In this document: positions 43,521 to 51,981 of the stretch, in pieces
How positions within the stretch are numbered: the stretch's first letter is position 1
Layout: every line of letters begins with the position of its first letter
NCBI RefSeq assembly: GCF_002858675.1
Contig: NZ_PJZF01000015.1
Span: forward strand, 59,846-123,845
DNA length: 64,000 bases
Source of the DNA: Chimaeribacter californicus
GTDB taxonomy: Bacteria; Pseudomonadota; Gammaproteobacteria; Enterobacterales; Enterobacteriaceae
Reading direction: 5' to 3'
Position numbers and translations under genes: made by a program
Notes under the pieces: generated by a model
Databases searched by the model: none
Seen by the model: only the letters and a program-made list of their open reading frames with translations
Told to the model about the DNA's origin: nothing

Positions 43521-43559
43521 TGCACCATAATTGATCCTGATGCGGTCATTTATGGTGCA
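43521..43559. repeat. Ten-base inverted repeat, candidate NtrC enhancer before hisJ
   Basis: TGCACCATAA at 43521-43530 and TTATGGTGCA at 43550-43559 are perfect complements. Each arm equals a half site of the NtrC consensus TGCACC-N5-GGTGCA, but the arms are 22 bases further apart than in a normal site. It lies about 100-165 bases before the sigma-54-like promoter. Confidence 0.5.
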
Positions 43560-43658
43560 TGCTCACCGGCGGCCTGCCGGATGAGCCTGATACCCCGTTA
43601 TGTTCATTCTCTGAATTGCGCTTAAGGCGCGCGTTATCCCCTGTTTCTGCAGCGCGCC

Positions 43659-43676
43659 ACGGCACTTTTTTTGCGC
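43659..43676 (+). promoter_or_regulatory. Sigma-54-type promoter of hisJQMP
   Basis: ACGGCACTTTTTTTGCGC has the invariant GG (43661-43662) and GC (43673-43674) with ten bases between and follows the -24/-12 consensus TGGCAC-N5-TTGC closely. Transcription would start near 43686. Nitrogen-regulated transport of histidine and basic amino acids is established in enteric bacteria. Confidence 0.65.
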
Positions 43677-43687
43677 ACCCGCCACGC

Positions 43688-43717
43688 CTGCATAAACGGC
43701 ATGGAAACTGCATAAAC
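43688..43717 (+). repeat. CTGCATAAAC direct repeat before hisJ
   Basis: CTGCATAAAC is present at 43688-43697 and again at 43708-43717, exactly 20 bases apart, around the predicted transcription start. It could be a regulator site. It does not match the ArgR box well. Confidence 0.4.
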
Positions 43718-43766
43718 CGAAAGGAAATGCTGGGTTTGGCATCATAAAATAATTTGAGGGTACGCT

Positions 43767-44546
43767 ATGAACAAGCTGGTCAAAGTCCTTCCCCTGGTAT
43801 TGGCGTTTGCGGCCGTACACAGTTTTGCCGCCGTGCCGAAAGATATCCGTATCGGCACCGATCCCACTTATGCCCCGTTTGAATCAAAAAATGCCAGTGG
43901 TCAGTTGGTAGGGTTTGATATCGATTTGGCCAAAGAGCTGTGCAAACGCATTGAAGCGAAATGTACGTTTGTGGAAAGCGACTTCGACGCGCTGATTCCG
44001 TCGCTGAAAGCGAAGAAGATCGACGCCATTATTTCGTCCCTCTCTATCACTGAAAAGCGTGAAAAAGAGATCGCCTTTACCGACAAGCTGTTTGCCGCCA
44101 ACGCGCGCCTGATTGCCAAGAAAGGCTCACCGATTCTGCCGACGCTGGAGGCGCTGCGCGGCAAGCGGGTGGGCGTGTTGCAAGGCTCAACCCAGGAAGC
44201 GTATGCCAATGCGATGTGGCAGCCGAAGGGCATCGACGTGGTGGCGTACCAGAACCAGGACTTAATTTATGCAGACCTCGATTCCGGGCGCATCGACGCC
44301 GCCTTCCAGGATGAAGTGGCCGCCAGTGAAGGCTTCCTGAAGCAGCCGGTCGGCAAAAACTATGCGTTCGCCGGGGAAGCGGTGAAAGATGACAAATTCT
44401 TTGGCGTCGGCACCGGCATGGGGCTGCGCAAAGATGAGACCGAACTCCGGGAGGCGCTGAACAAGGCCTTTGCCGAGATGCGCAAAGACGGCACCTACGA
44501 CAAGTTCGCCAAACAGTATTTTGACTTTGACGTCTACGGCGGCTGA
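43767..44546 (+). CDS. hisJ: Periplasmic histidine/basic amino acid-binding protein HisJ
   Basis: Periplasmic binding protein of 259 residues for the HisQMP transporter. Signal peptide about residues 1-22 (ending HSFAA); mature protein begins [20 protein letters not shown]. Ligand-binding segments [32 protein letters not shown] and [20 protein letters not shown] match HisJ/ArgT. Only one such gene is present, whereas E. coli has argT and hisJ in tandem. Whether this one protein also serves lysine/ornithine is open. Start follows TTTGAGGG. Confidence 0.94.
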   Translation: MNKLVKVLPLVLAFAAVHSFAAVPKDIRIGTDPTYAPFESKNASGQLVGFDIDLAKELCKRIEAKCTFVESDFDALIPSLKAKKIDAIISSLSITEKREKEIAFTDKLFAANARLIAKKGSPILPTLEALRGKRVGVLQGSTQEAYANAMWQPKGIDVVAYQNQDLIYADLDSGRIDAAFQDEVAASEGFLKQPVGKNYAFAGEAVKDDKFFGVGTGMGLRKDETELREALNKAFAEMRKDGTYDKFAKQYFDFDVYGG

Positions 44547-44561
44547 TGCCCGCACCGTTTC

Positions 44562-44583
44562 CGCAGGGGCGCCCGCCCCTGCG
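44562..44583 (+). repeat. REP-like intercistronic hairpin between hisJ and hisQ
   Basis: CGCAGGGGC-GCCC-GCCCCTGCG, perfect nine-base stem, no T-run. It lies where Salmonella carries its well-known REP element between hisJ and hisQ. Such hairpins protect the binding-protein message and lower permease expression. Confidence 0.7.
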
Positions 44584-44610
44584 TTGCTCCCGTAATACAG
44601 AGAAACCGCC

Positions 44611-45297
44611 ATGCTTGACGGGTATTCCCAACTGATTTTACAGGGTGCGCTGGTCACGCTTGAACTGGCGCTTTCGTCCGTGCTGCTGGCCGTGGTGATT
44701 GGGCTGGCAGGCGCGGGGGGTAAGCTCTCCCAACGCCGGCTGCTGCGCAGCCTTTTCAACGGCTACACCACGCTTATCCGCGGCGTGCCCGACCTGGTGC
44801 TGATGCTGCTGATTTTCTACGGCCTGCAAATCGCCCTGAACAGCCTGACCGATCTGGCCGGGATGGCGCAGATCAACATCGACCCGCTGACGGCGGGCAT
44901 CATCACCCTGGGCTTTATCTACGGTGCCTACTTCACCGAAACCTTCCGGGGCGCGTTTATGGCGGTGCCGCGCGGGCAGATTGAGGCGGCCACGGCGTAT
45001 GGCTTCAGCGGCGTGCAGATTTTCCGCCGTATCCTGTTCCCGGCGATGATGCGCTTCGCACTGCCGGGCATCGGCAATAACTGGCAGGTGATCCTGAAAG
45101 CCACCGCGCTGGTGTCGCTGCTGGGGCTGAATGACGTGGTCAAAGCGACACAGCTGGCGGGGAAAGGCACCTACCAGCCGTTCTTTTTTGCCATGGTGGC
45201 CGGGGCGATTTACCTGATTTTCACCACGCTCTCCAATGGGGTGCTGTGGTGGCTGGCGCGGCGTTATTCGATGGGTGTGAAGAGGGGCGAGCTATGA
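44611..45297 (+). CDS. hisQ: Histidine/basic amino acid ABC permease HisQ
   Basis: Inner-membrane permease of 228 residues with about five helices. The EAA loop that contacts HisP is GQIEAATAYGFSGVQIFRRI. Early segments (DGYSQLILQGALVTLELALS and RGVPDLVLMLLIFYGLQIAL) match the His/Glu/Gln permease class. The stop overlaps the hisM start (ATGA), so both subunits of the heterodimer are made together. Confidence 0.95.
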   Translation: MLDGYSQLILQGALVTLELALSSVLLAVVIGLAGAGGKLSQRRLLRSLFNGYTTLIRGVPDLVLMLLIFYGLQIALNSLTDLAGMAQINIDPLTAGIITLGFIYGAYFTETFRGAFMAVPRGQIEAATAYGFSGVQIFRRILFPAMMRFALPGIGNNWQVILKATALVSLLGLNDVVKATQLAGKGTYQPFFFAMVAGAIYLIFTTLSNGVLWWLARRYSMGVKRGEL

Positions 45298-46010
45298 TCG
45301 AGATTTTGCAACAGTACGGCATGGCGCTGCTCTGGAGCGACGGCTACCGCCTCACCGGGCTGGCCGTGACCCTGTGGCTGCTGATTTCGTCAGTGGTGGT
45401 GGGCGGCCTGCTGGCGATCCCGATGGCGGTGGGGCGGGTGTCGCCGCTGCGTTGGGTCAGCCTGCCGATTTGGTTTTATACCTATGTGTTTCGCGGCACG
45501 CCGCTGTATGTGCAGCTGCTGGTGTTCTACTCCGGCATGTACAGCCTGGATATCGTGCGCGGCACCGAGTTTCTCAATACCTTTTTCCGCAGCGGGCTGA
45601 ACTGCACCATCCTGGCATTGACGCTCAATACCTGCGCCTACACCACCGAAATTTTCGCCGGGGCGATCCGCGCTGTGCCGCACGGTGAGATTGAGGCGGC
45701 CAACGCCTACGGCTTTTCCCGCTTCAAACTCTACCGCTGCATCATTCTGCCGTCGGCGCTGCGCACCGCGCTGCCCGCCTACAGCAATGAGGTGATTTTG
45801 ATGCTGCACTCCACGGCGCTGGCCTTTACCGCCACCGTGCCGGATATTTTAAAGATTGCCCGCGACATCAACTCCGCCACCTACCAGCCGTTTTACGCCT
45901 TCGGCATTGCGGCGGTGATTTACCTGGCAATCTCCTTTGTGCTGATCGGCCTGTTCCGGCAGGCGGAGCGGCGCTGGCTGGCCCACGTCAGGCCGCAGCG
46001 CGCGCACTGA
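45294..46010 (+). CDS. hisM: Histidine/basic amino acid ABC permease HisM
   Basis: Second membrane subunit, 238 residues, equal in length to E. coli HisM. Motifs: YVFRGTPLYVQLLVFYSGMY and the EAA loop GEIEAANAYGFSRFKLYRCI. It starts at the ATG overlapping the hisQ stop, giving MIEILQQYGMALLWSDGYRL; an upstream in-frame GTG/ATG option would lie inside hisQ. hisP follows after 30 bases. Confidence 0.95.
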   Translation: MIEILQQYGMALLWSDGYRLTGLAVTLWLLISSVVVGGLLAIPMAVGRVSPLRWVSLPIWFYTYVFRGTPLYVQLLVFYSGMYSLDIVRGTEFLNTFFRSGLNCTILALTLNTCAYTTEIFAGAIRAVPHGEIEAANAYGFSRFKLYRCIILPSALRTALPAYSNEVILMLHSTALAFTATVPDILKIARDINSATYQPFYAFGIAAVIYLAISFVLIGLFRQAERRWLAHVRPQRAH

Positions 46011-46040
46011 CCGATAACTTTTTTTTGCGGAATTCTGACC

Positions 46041-46814
46041 ATGGCTGACAACAAACTGGCGGTGACCGAACTGCACAAGCGCTACGGCGACCATGAAGTG
46101 CTGAAAGGGGTCTCGCTGTATGCCAATGCCGGTGATGTCATCAGCATCATCGGCTCCTCCGGTTCGGGCAAGAGTACGTTCCTGCGCTGCATCAACTTCC
46201 TGGAAAAGCCGAGTGAAGGGTCGATAAGCGTCAATAATCAGGACATCCGTATGGTGCGGGATAAGGACGGCCAGCTGAAGGTGTTTGATAAGAAACAGCT
46301 GCAGCTGCTGCGCACCAAACTCACCATGGTGTTCCAGCACTTCAACCTCTGGAGCCACATGACGGTGCTGGAGAATGTGATGGAAGCGCCGATCCAGGTA
46401 CTGGGCTTAAGCAAAGCGGAGGCGCGCGAGCGGGCGATCCGTTACCTCGACAAAGTCGGGATCGATGAACGGGCGCGCGCCAAATACCCGGTCAACCTCT
46501 CCGGCGGCCAGCAGCAGCGGGTGTCGATTGCGCGCGCGCTGGCGATGGAGCCGGAGGTGCTGCTGTTTGACGAGCCGACCTCCGCCCTCGACCCGGAGCT
46601 GGTGGGCGAAGTGTTGCGCATTATGCAGAAGCTGGCGGAAGAGGGGAAAACCATGGTGGTGGTGACGCATGAGATGGAGTTTGCCCGCCATGTGTCGAGC
46701 CAGGTGATCTTTTTGCATCAGGGGGTCATTGAGGAGCAGGGGCCGCCGGCTGCGCTGTTCAGTAACCCGAAAAGTGCGCGCCTGCGGCAGTTCCTGTCAG
46801 GCGCGCTGAAATAG
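46041..46814 (+). CDS. hisP: Histidine/basic amino acid ABC ATPase HisP
   Basis: Cytoplasmic ATPase of 257 residues. Walker [11 protein letters not shown]-loop FQHFNLW, signature LSGGQQQR, Walker [13 protein letters not shown] and the switch histidine in [10 protein letters not shown] are all intact. Works as a dimer under HisQM. Last gene of hisJQMP; it converges on the pepT-like gene 25 bases away with a small CCTGC/GCAGG repeat between. Confidence 0.97.
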   Translation: MADNKLAVTELHKRYGDHEVLKGVSLYANAGDVISIIGSSGSGKSTFLRCINFLEKPSEGSISVNNQDIRMVRDKDGQLKVFDKKQLQLLRTKLTMVFQHFNLWSHMTVLENVMEAPIQVLGLSKAEARERAIRYLDKVGIDERARAKYPVNLSGGQQQRVSIARALAMEPEVLLFDEPTSALDPELVGEVLRIMQKLAEEGKTMVVVTHEMEFARHVSSQVIFLHQGVIEEQGPPAALFSNPKSARLRQFLSGALK

Positions 46815-46839
46815 CCTGCCGCAGCAGCAGGCCAGAGGC

Positions 46840-48072
46840 TTACTGCCGGGCGGCCAGCCGGCAGAGCGCCAGCGTCATCTCATAGGATTTCACAAAGGCG
46901 CCAATCGGCAGGAATTCAAAGCGCGAATGGAAGTTGTGCGCACCGGTGAAGTAGTTCGGCGTCAGCAGCCCTTTGGCTGACAGCGCCGCGCCATCAGTGC
47001 CGCCGCGCATCGGGATCACTTTCGGCTCAATGCCTGCCTGATCCATGGCCGCAAAGATCAGGTCGATCGCCCGGCGATCGTCGCCGATCGCGTTGGCGAT
47101 GTTGCTGTAGACGTCGCTGATTTTGAACTCTACTTTGGCGCGCGGGTAACGGCGGGCGATGATCTCGGCCACGTCGCCAATCCGCTGTTTGCGCCGCAGG
47201 AAGCTGTCGGCATCGAAGTCACGGATCGCCGCTTTCAGGTGCGCGACATTGACGTTGGCGCTCATCTCCTGGAACCAGGTGTAGCCTTCGCGCCCCTCGG
47301 TGTGTTCCGGGGTTTCGTTGCGGTCGAAATGGCTGATGAAGTCATGGGCCATCAGCAGCGGGTTGATCAGCACATCCTTGGCGGACATCGGGTGCGCCGG
47401 GATGCCGGTGAAACTCAGCTCGACGCCGGCGGCGTTGAAGTTCTCATACACCACTTCGCCCTGTTCACAGCAGTCGATGGTGTAGGCAAAATCGACATCA
47501 AAGCGCGCCAGATCCAGCGCTTTCGCGCCGCGCAGGCCGATCTCCTCGTCTGGCACAAACGCCACCACGATGTCACCATGCGGCGTTTCCGGCGTCAGGT
47601 TGGCCAGCAAGGTCATCACCACCGTGACGGCCGCTTTATTGTCTGCACCCAGCACGCTGGTGCCGTCACTGAAAATGATCGGCTGGCCCTGATAGGCGGC
47701 GATTTCCGGGTGATCGTTGACCCGCAGCCAGATATCTTTTTCGGCGTTCAGGCAGAGATCGTCCCCCGTAAAGGTGAGGATCTGCGGGTGAATGTGCGGC
47801 GACAGGCCGACATCCACCGTGTCGATATGGGTAATGAAACCGATGCGCGGCGCGCCCGGCTGGTTGCCCGGCTTCACGGCAGTCACCGTGGCGTGCTCAT
47901 CCACCACCACCTGTTGCAGGCCGAGCTGGCGAAGCTCGTCTGCCAGCAGCGCCGCCAGCTCATGCTGGCCGGGGGTACTTGGCAGGGTCGTGGCGGCCGC
48001 GTCACTCTGGGTCGTAATGGCCAGATAGCGGAAAAAACGTTCAGTAAGCTGGTCGGCAAGCGCGTTTTGCAT
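46840..48072 (-). CDS. Peptidase T-like tripeptidase (M20B)
   Basis: Zinc aminopeptidase of 410 residues, M20 family, tripeptide-cleaving PepT group. Metal-site motifs are GFITHIDTVD (His, Asp), SVLGADNKAAVTVVM (bridging Asp), FVPDEEIGLRGA (catalytic Glu and ligand) and TGAHNFHSRFEFLP (last His). It differs from the main E. coli PepT in many places, so it may be a paralogue; a second pepT elsewhere cannot be excluded. The ATG at 48072 has GGGGA upstream; an ATG at 48099 has no ribosome site. It is divergent from a DppA-like binding protein, suggesting joint peptide use. Confidence 0.87.
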   Translation of the reverse strand: MQNALADQLTERFFRYLAITTQSDAAATTLPSTPGQHELAALLADELRQLGLQQVVVDEHATVTAVKPGNQPGAPRIGFITHIDTVDVGLSPHIHPQILTFTGDDLCLNAEKDIWLRVNDHPEIAAYQGQPIIFSDGTSVLGADNKAAVTVVMTLLANLTPETPHGDIVVAFVPDEEIGLRGAKALDLARFDVDFAYTIDCCEQGEVVYENFNAAGVELSFTGIPAHPMSAKDVLINPLLMAHDFISHFDRNETPEHTEGREGYTWFQEMSANVNVAHLKAAIRDFDADSFLRRKQRIGDVAEIIARRYPRAKVEFKISDVYSNIANAIGDDRRAIDLIFAAMDQAGIEPKVIPMRGGTDGAALSAKGLLTPNYFTGAHNFHSRFEFLPIGAFVKSYEMTLALCRLAARQ

Positions 48073-48205
48073 GGTTATTCCCCGGGTGTCCACGTTCATA
48101 CGTTTTTCATATATAACAACTTGTTACCAAATATCGCAGGAATGGTAATCTGTTTTGGTTCTGCGTTCTACGTCATTTGTCCTTTACCTCAGGCAAGGAA
48201 AACCA

Positions 48206-49801
48206 ATGAAGAAAAACAGAATAGGGTTAGTGGCCGCATTGCTCACGGCCGGGCTGGCGTCCAACGCCCCGGCGCAGACGCTGGTGTTCTGCTCAGAAGG
48301 CGCGCCGGAAAGCTTTAACCCGCAGCTCACCACCTCCGGCACCACGGTCGATGCCACCTCCGTGACAATTTATAACCGCCTGGTGGATTTCAAGGTCGGC
48401 GGCACCACACTGGAACCAAGCCTCGCCGAGCGGTGGGACATCAGCCCTGACGGCAAAGTGTACACCTTCCATTTGCGTAAAGATGTGAAATTCCAGACCA
48501 CCAAAAACTTCACGCCCACCCGCAATTTCAACGCCGACGATGTGATCTTTTCATTTATGCGGCAAAAAGATCCGGCCAACCCTTACCATAACGTCTCCGG
48601 CGGGGTTTACGCCAACTTTGACAGCATGGCGCTGGGCACGCTGATCACCGCCATCGACAAACCGGATGACTACACGGTGCGCTTCACGCTGGCACACGCC
48701 GAAGCGCCGTTCCTGGCGGATCTCGGCATGTATTTCGCGTCGATTCTGTCAAAAGAGTATGCCGACCAGATGCTGAAAGCGGGCACGCCGGAGAAAGTCG
48801 ATACCCAGCCGGTGGGCACCGGGCCGTTCCAGCTGGTGCAGTACCAGAAGGATTCACGCATTCTTTACAAGGCGTTTGACCACTACTGGGAGGGCAAGCC
48901 GAAGCTCGACCGGCTGGTGTTCACCATTACCCCGGATGCGGCGGTGCGCTATGCCAAGCTGGAGAAGAATGAGTGCCAGGTGATGCCGTTCCCCAACCCG
49001 GCCGATCTGCCGCGGATGCGCAAGAACCCGGATCTCACCCTGATGGAGAAACCGGGGCTGAACATCGGTTTCCTGGCGTTTAATGTGAAAAAACCGCCGC
49101 TGGATAACCTCAAGGTGCGGCAGGCGCTGGCGCTGGCGGTGAATAAACCGGCGATTATGGAGGCCGTGTTCAACGGCACCGGCCAGCCGGCGAAAAACCT
49201 GCTGCCGCCCGGCGTCTGGAGCGCTAATACGGCGGTGCAGGATTACCCTTATGATCCGGCGCAGGCGAAAAAATTGCTGGCGGAGGCCGGGCTGGGGCAG
49301 GGCTTCGCCATTGACCTGTGGGCGATGCCGGTGCAGCGCCCCTATAACCCGAATGCCCGCCGGATGGCGGAGATGATTCAGGCTGACTGGGCGAAAATCG
49401 GCGTAAAAGCGACCATTGTCACCTATGAGTGGGGCGAATACCTGCAACGGGTGAAACGCGGCGAACACCAGACTGCGCTGATGGGCTGGACCACCGCCAA
49501 CGCCGACCCGGATAATTTCTTCGGCCCGCTTTACAGCTGTGCCTCGGCCAACGGCGGCTCCAACTCCTCCCAGTGGTGCTACCCGCCGTTTGACAAGCTG
49601 ATCACCGCCGCGCGTGCCACCACCGACCAGAACCAGCGCATCGCCATGTACCAGCAGGCGCAGGTGATGATGCACGAACAGGTGCCGGCGCTGATGATTG
49701 CGCACTCGACCATTTTCGAGCCGGTGCGCAAAGAGGTGGTGAATTACCAGATCGATCCGTTTGGCAAGCACATCTTCCGTTATGTCTCGCTGAAGGAGTA
49801 G
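48206..49801 (+). CDS. DppA-like peptide-binding protein, orphan
   Basis: Periplasmic solute-binding protein of 531 residues (SBP family 5). The signal peptide ends near SNAPAQ; the mature start TLVFCSEGAPESFNPQLTTS is very like DppA. So are PVGTGPFQLVQYQKDSRILY and DLWAMPVQRPYNPNARRMAE. No permease or ATPase genes adjoin it, so it probably feeds a transporter encoded elsewhere (DppBCDF is the natural candidate). The ATG at 48206 follows AAGGAAAACC. Not found at this place in E. coli. Ligand could be dipeptides or, by analogy to DppA, haem; unproven. Confidence 0.88.
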   Translation: MKKNRIGLVAALLTAGLASNAPAQTLVFCSEGAPESFNPQLTTSGTTVDATSVTIYNRLVDFKVGGTTLEPSLAERWDISPDGKVYTFHLRKDVKFQTTKNFTPTRNFNADDVIFSFMRQKDPANPYHNVSGGVYANFDSMALGTLITAIDKPDDYTVRFTLAHAEAPFLADLGMYFASILSKEYADQMLKAGTPEKVDTQPVGTGPFQLVQYQKDSRILYKAFDHYWEGKPKLDRLVFTITPDAAVRYAKLEKNECQVMPFPNPADLPRMRKNPDLTLMEKPGLNIGFLAFNVKKPPLDNLKVRQALALAVNKPAIMEAVFNGTGQPAKNLLPPGVWSANTAVQDYPYDPAQAKKLLAEAGLGQGFAIDLWAMPVQRPYNPNARRMAEMIQADWAKIGVKATIVTYEWGEYLQRVKRGEHQTALMGWTTANADPDNFFGPLYSCASANGGSNSSQWCYPPFDKLITAARATTDQNQRIAMYQQAQVMMHEQVPALMIAHSTIFEPVRKEVVNYQIDPFGKHIFRYVSLKE

Positions 49802-49804
49802 AGG

Positions 49805-50704
49805 TTAGCGGCGCGCCAGCACGTTGCTCAGCGCCGCCTCCAGCTCGGAAAAGCGGAAATGGAAACCGGCCGCCTCCAGCCGTTTGGGAATGGCGCGCTG
49901 GCCGGTGAGTACCAGCACCGCCGCCTCGCCCATCAGCAGCCGTACCGCGAAGGCCGGCACGCGCACAAAGGCCGGGCGGTGCAGCACCTCCGCCAGCGTG
50001 GCGGCGAATTTGTCATTGTGGACCGGGTAGGGCGCGACCAGGTTGAAGGCGCCGCGCAGTTGCGCATGGTGCAGCAGGTAAAGAATACCGGCCACCATGT
50101 CGTCCAGGTGGATCCACGGCAGGTATTGGCGGCCATGACCAAAGGGGCCACCCAGCCCCAGCCGGAACGGCGGCACCATTTTCGCCAGCGCGCCGCCATG
50201 CGGGGCCAGTACCATGCCGGTACGTAACAGGCAGACGCGCGTCTGCGGGCTTTCTGCCGTCAGCGCCAGTTCTTCCCAGCGGGCGCAGAGCTGGTGGGTA
50301 AATTCGTCATGCGGTACCTCTTCTTCGGTGACCACCGCCTCGCCCTGATCGCCGTAATAGCCGGTGGCCGAGCCGGAGATAAACACGGAAGGCGGCACGG
50401 TGCTGGCGGTGATCAGCGACGCCAGTTGACCGGTGAGTTGCCAGCGGCTGTCGCACAAGCGACGCTTCTGCTCCTGGCTCCAGCGGCGGTCGGCAATCGG
50501 CTCACCGGCCAGGTTAATAACTGCATCGATGCCGTCCAGCGTGCGCTGCCCGCCGAGCGACGTCCAGCAGGTGACATCCTCCCCCAGAATGGCCCGCGCC
50601 CGCGCTTCATTACGCGTCAGCACCGTGACCTGATGATGGGCCTGAAGTTGCGCCATCAGATGGCGGCCAATCAGGCCGGTTGCGCCGGTTATCAGCACGT
50701 GCAT
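49805..50704 (-). CDS. yfcH: YfcH family NAD-dependent epimerase-like protein
   Basis: Extended SDR-type protein of 299 residues (TIGR01777/SulA-like group) with the nucleotide-binding start [17 protein letters not shown] and later [20 protein letters not shown] and [12 protein letters not shown]-terminal DUF1731-like part contains [20 protein letters not shown] and [16 protein letters not shown]. Function is unknown; no substrate can be inferred. Its stop lies three bases from the convergent dppA-like gene, with no terminator between. Confidence 0.9.
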   Translation of the reverse strand: MHVLITGATGLIGRHLMAQLQAHHQVTVLTRNEARARAILGEDVTCWTSLGGQRTLDGIDAVINLAGEPIADRRWSQEQKRRLCDSRWQLTGQLASLITASTVPPSVFISGSATGYYGDQGEAVVTEEEVPHDEFTHQLCARWEELALTAESPQTRVCLLRTGMVLAPHGGALAKMVPPFRLGLGGPFGHGRQYLPWIHLDDMVAGILYLLHHAQLRGAFNLVAPYPVHNDKFAATLAEVLHRPAFVRVPAFAVRLLMGEAAVLVLTGQRAIPKRLEAAGFHFRFSELEAALSNVLARR

Positions 50705-50854
50705 ATTGGGTTCCCGTCCAGACAGTAAAGACTCTTCTTAGCATAGGCGATACGCTGCCGCCGTCATGCGACGGAGCCGCTATTTTCACCTGAATCAACG
50801 GGGTGGGGCAGGAAAGGCAGCCCCCGTGGCCGGGAAACTGCCGGGCGCACGGGG

Positions 50855-51478
50855 TCAGTGGGCCAGTTGGTAAGCTTTCACGGTAGCCGGGCGGGCTTTG
50901 ATACGCTCGAACCAGTTGCGGACAGCCGGGAATTGCGCCAGATCGATACGCTGGCGCTCATGGGAGACCACCCAGGGGTAGGTGGCGATGTCCGCAATGC
51001 TGTACTGATCCCCGGCCAGATAGGGCTTTTTCTCCAGCTGGGTATTGAGCACGCCATACAGGCGCCGGGTTTCGGTCTGGTAACGCTCAATCGCGTAAGG
51101 GACCGGCTGCGGCGCATAGTGGGTGAAATGGTGGTTCTGGCCCAGCATCGGCCCGAAGCCGCCCACCTGCCAGAATAGCCATTGCAGGGCTGAGGCGCGC
51201 TCGCGCAGCTCCTGGCTCAGCAGTTTGCCGGTTTTCTCCGCCAGGTAGAGCAGAATGGCACCTGACTCAAAAATGCTGACCGGGGCGCCGCCGTCAATCG
51301 GCTGTGTATCGACAATCGCCGGGATTTTATTATTCGGGGAAATGGCCAGAAACTCCGGCTTAAATTGGTCACCGGCGCTGATGTCGATCGGGTGAAGGCG
51401 GTAAGGCAAGCCCGCTTCCTCAAGGAAAAGGGTGATTTTATGTCCGTTCGGGGTCGGTGCGTAATACAGGTCAATCAT
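50855..51478 (-). CDS. yfcG: Nu-class glutathione S-transferase YfcG
   Basis: Glutathione transferase-like disulfide reductase of 207 residues. The thioredoxin-like N-domain starts IDLYYAPTPNGHKITLFLEE; the glutathione-binding region is SPNNKIPAIVD followed by IFESGAILLYLAEKTG. The helical C-domain has LQWLFWQVGGFGPMLGQNHH, typical of the nu class, whose members bind two glutathiones and reduce disulfides. The ATG at 51478 is chosen for the GGAGG ribosome site nine bases away. It is a little shorter at the C-terminus than E. coli YfcG. Confidence 0.93.
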   Translation of the reverse strand: MIDLYYAPTPNGHKITLFLEEAGLPYRLHPIDISAGDQFKPEFLAISPNNKIPAIVDTQPIDGGAPVSIFESGAILLYLAEKTGKLLSQELRERASALQWLFWQVGGFGPMLGQNHHFTHYAPQPVPYAIERYQTETRRLYGVLNTQLEKKPYLAGDQYSIADIATYPWVVSHERQRIDLAQFPAVRNWFERIKARPATVKAYQLAH

Positions 51479-51491
51479 CGTGCCTCCTGCG

Positions 51492-51683
51492 TTAGGTGAT
51501 CTGTAAGTCATTACACGGGCGGGCATGCAGGCCCGTCATCCAAAACAACCAGGCTAGAATAACAGCTAAGAATAGCAGGCAATGCGGGAATAGTCCGATG
51601 CTGTCTGTGTCCGGTTTGGCACCGGAAAGTGGTGCGTGTGTCACGGCGATAGCAGTAACAGGTAATGACACGGCCGCCGCCAT
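51492..51683 (-). CDS. Possible small membrane protein, uncertain
   Basis: A 63-codon reading frame ends in a convincing hydrophobic segment (CLLFLAVILAWLFWMTGLHA) with a polar tail. A GGGGGG stretch eight bases before the ATG at 51683 might serve as ribosome site. It lies in the 503-base gap between yfcG and yfcD and reads in the yfcG direction. I do not recognise a family; it may simply be chance coding in non-coding DNA. Confidence 0.2.
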   Translation of the reverse strand: MAAAVSLPVTAIAVTHAPLSGAKPDTDSIGLFPHCLLFLAVILAWLFWMTGLHARPCNDLQIT

Positions 51684-51839
51684 TGTTTTTGCCCCCCGGT
51701 CACCTTTATCATCCCGCTGCATTGCCCCGCTTGCATGGGGAGGAGGTGTTGATTTATGGTCATAGACACCTTCCCATCACGGAGCGCGGGGCACGTTTTC
51801 ACGGTTGCGCCAGGGCTACCCGCACGCGATGCCGTTGCC

Positions 51840-51927
51840 ATAAAACAGCCAGTGCTATAAAACAGCGATGGCGATAACTACAGCCATTGCAATAACAACA
51901 GCCATTGCGATAACAACAGATTATCGG
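51840..51927 (+). repeat. Five-copy degenerate 17-18 bp tandem repeat upstream of yfcD
   Basis: Units begin at 51840, 51857, 51874, 51892 and 51910. The third to fifth are 18 bases and the first two 17. The clearest copy is ATAACAACAGCCATTGCG at 51892-51909. The array ends 54 bases before the yfcD start and fills much of its leader. The rest of the 51479-51981 gap holds small hairpins, ACGGGC/GCCCGT (51516-51537) and TCCGGT/ACCGGA, and no convincing gene. Confidence 0.75.
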
Positions 51928-51981
51928 CCGTAACAACCCTAATCGCGCGGGGACCCGCGCCCAGAAAGAAGGTTTCAGAGG

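Noticed and set aside
43688..43717. ArgR box before hisJ
   Set aside because: The CTGCATAAAC repeats do not match the ArgR half-site TGAAT...ATTCA.
47239..48318. Plus-strand open frame of 359 codons through the pepT/dppA-like promoter
   Set aside because: Antisense to the peptidase gene and running through the divergent promoter region.
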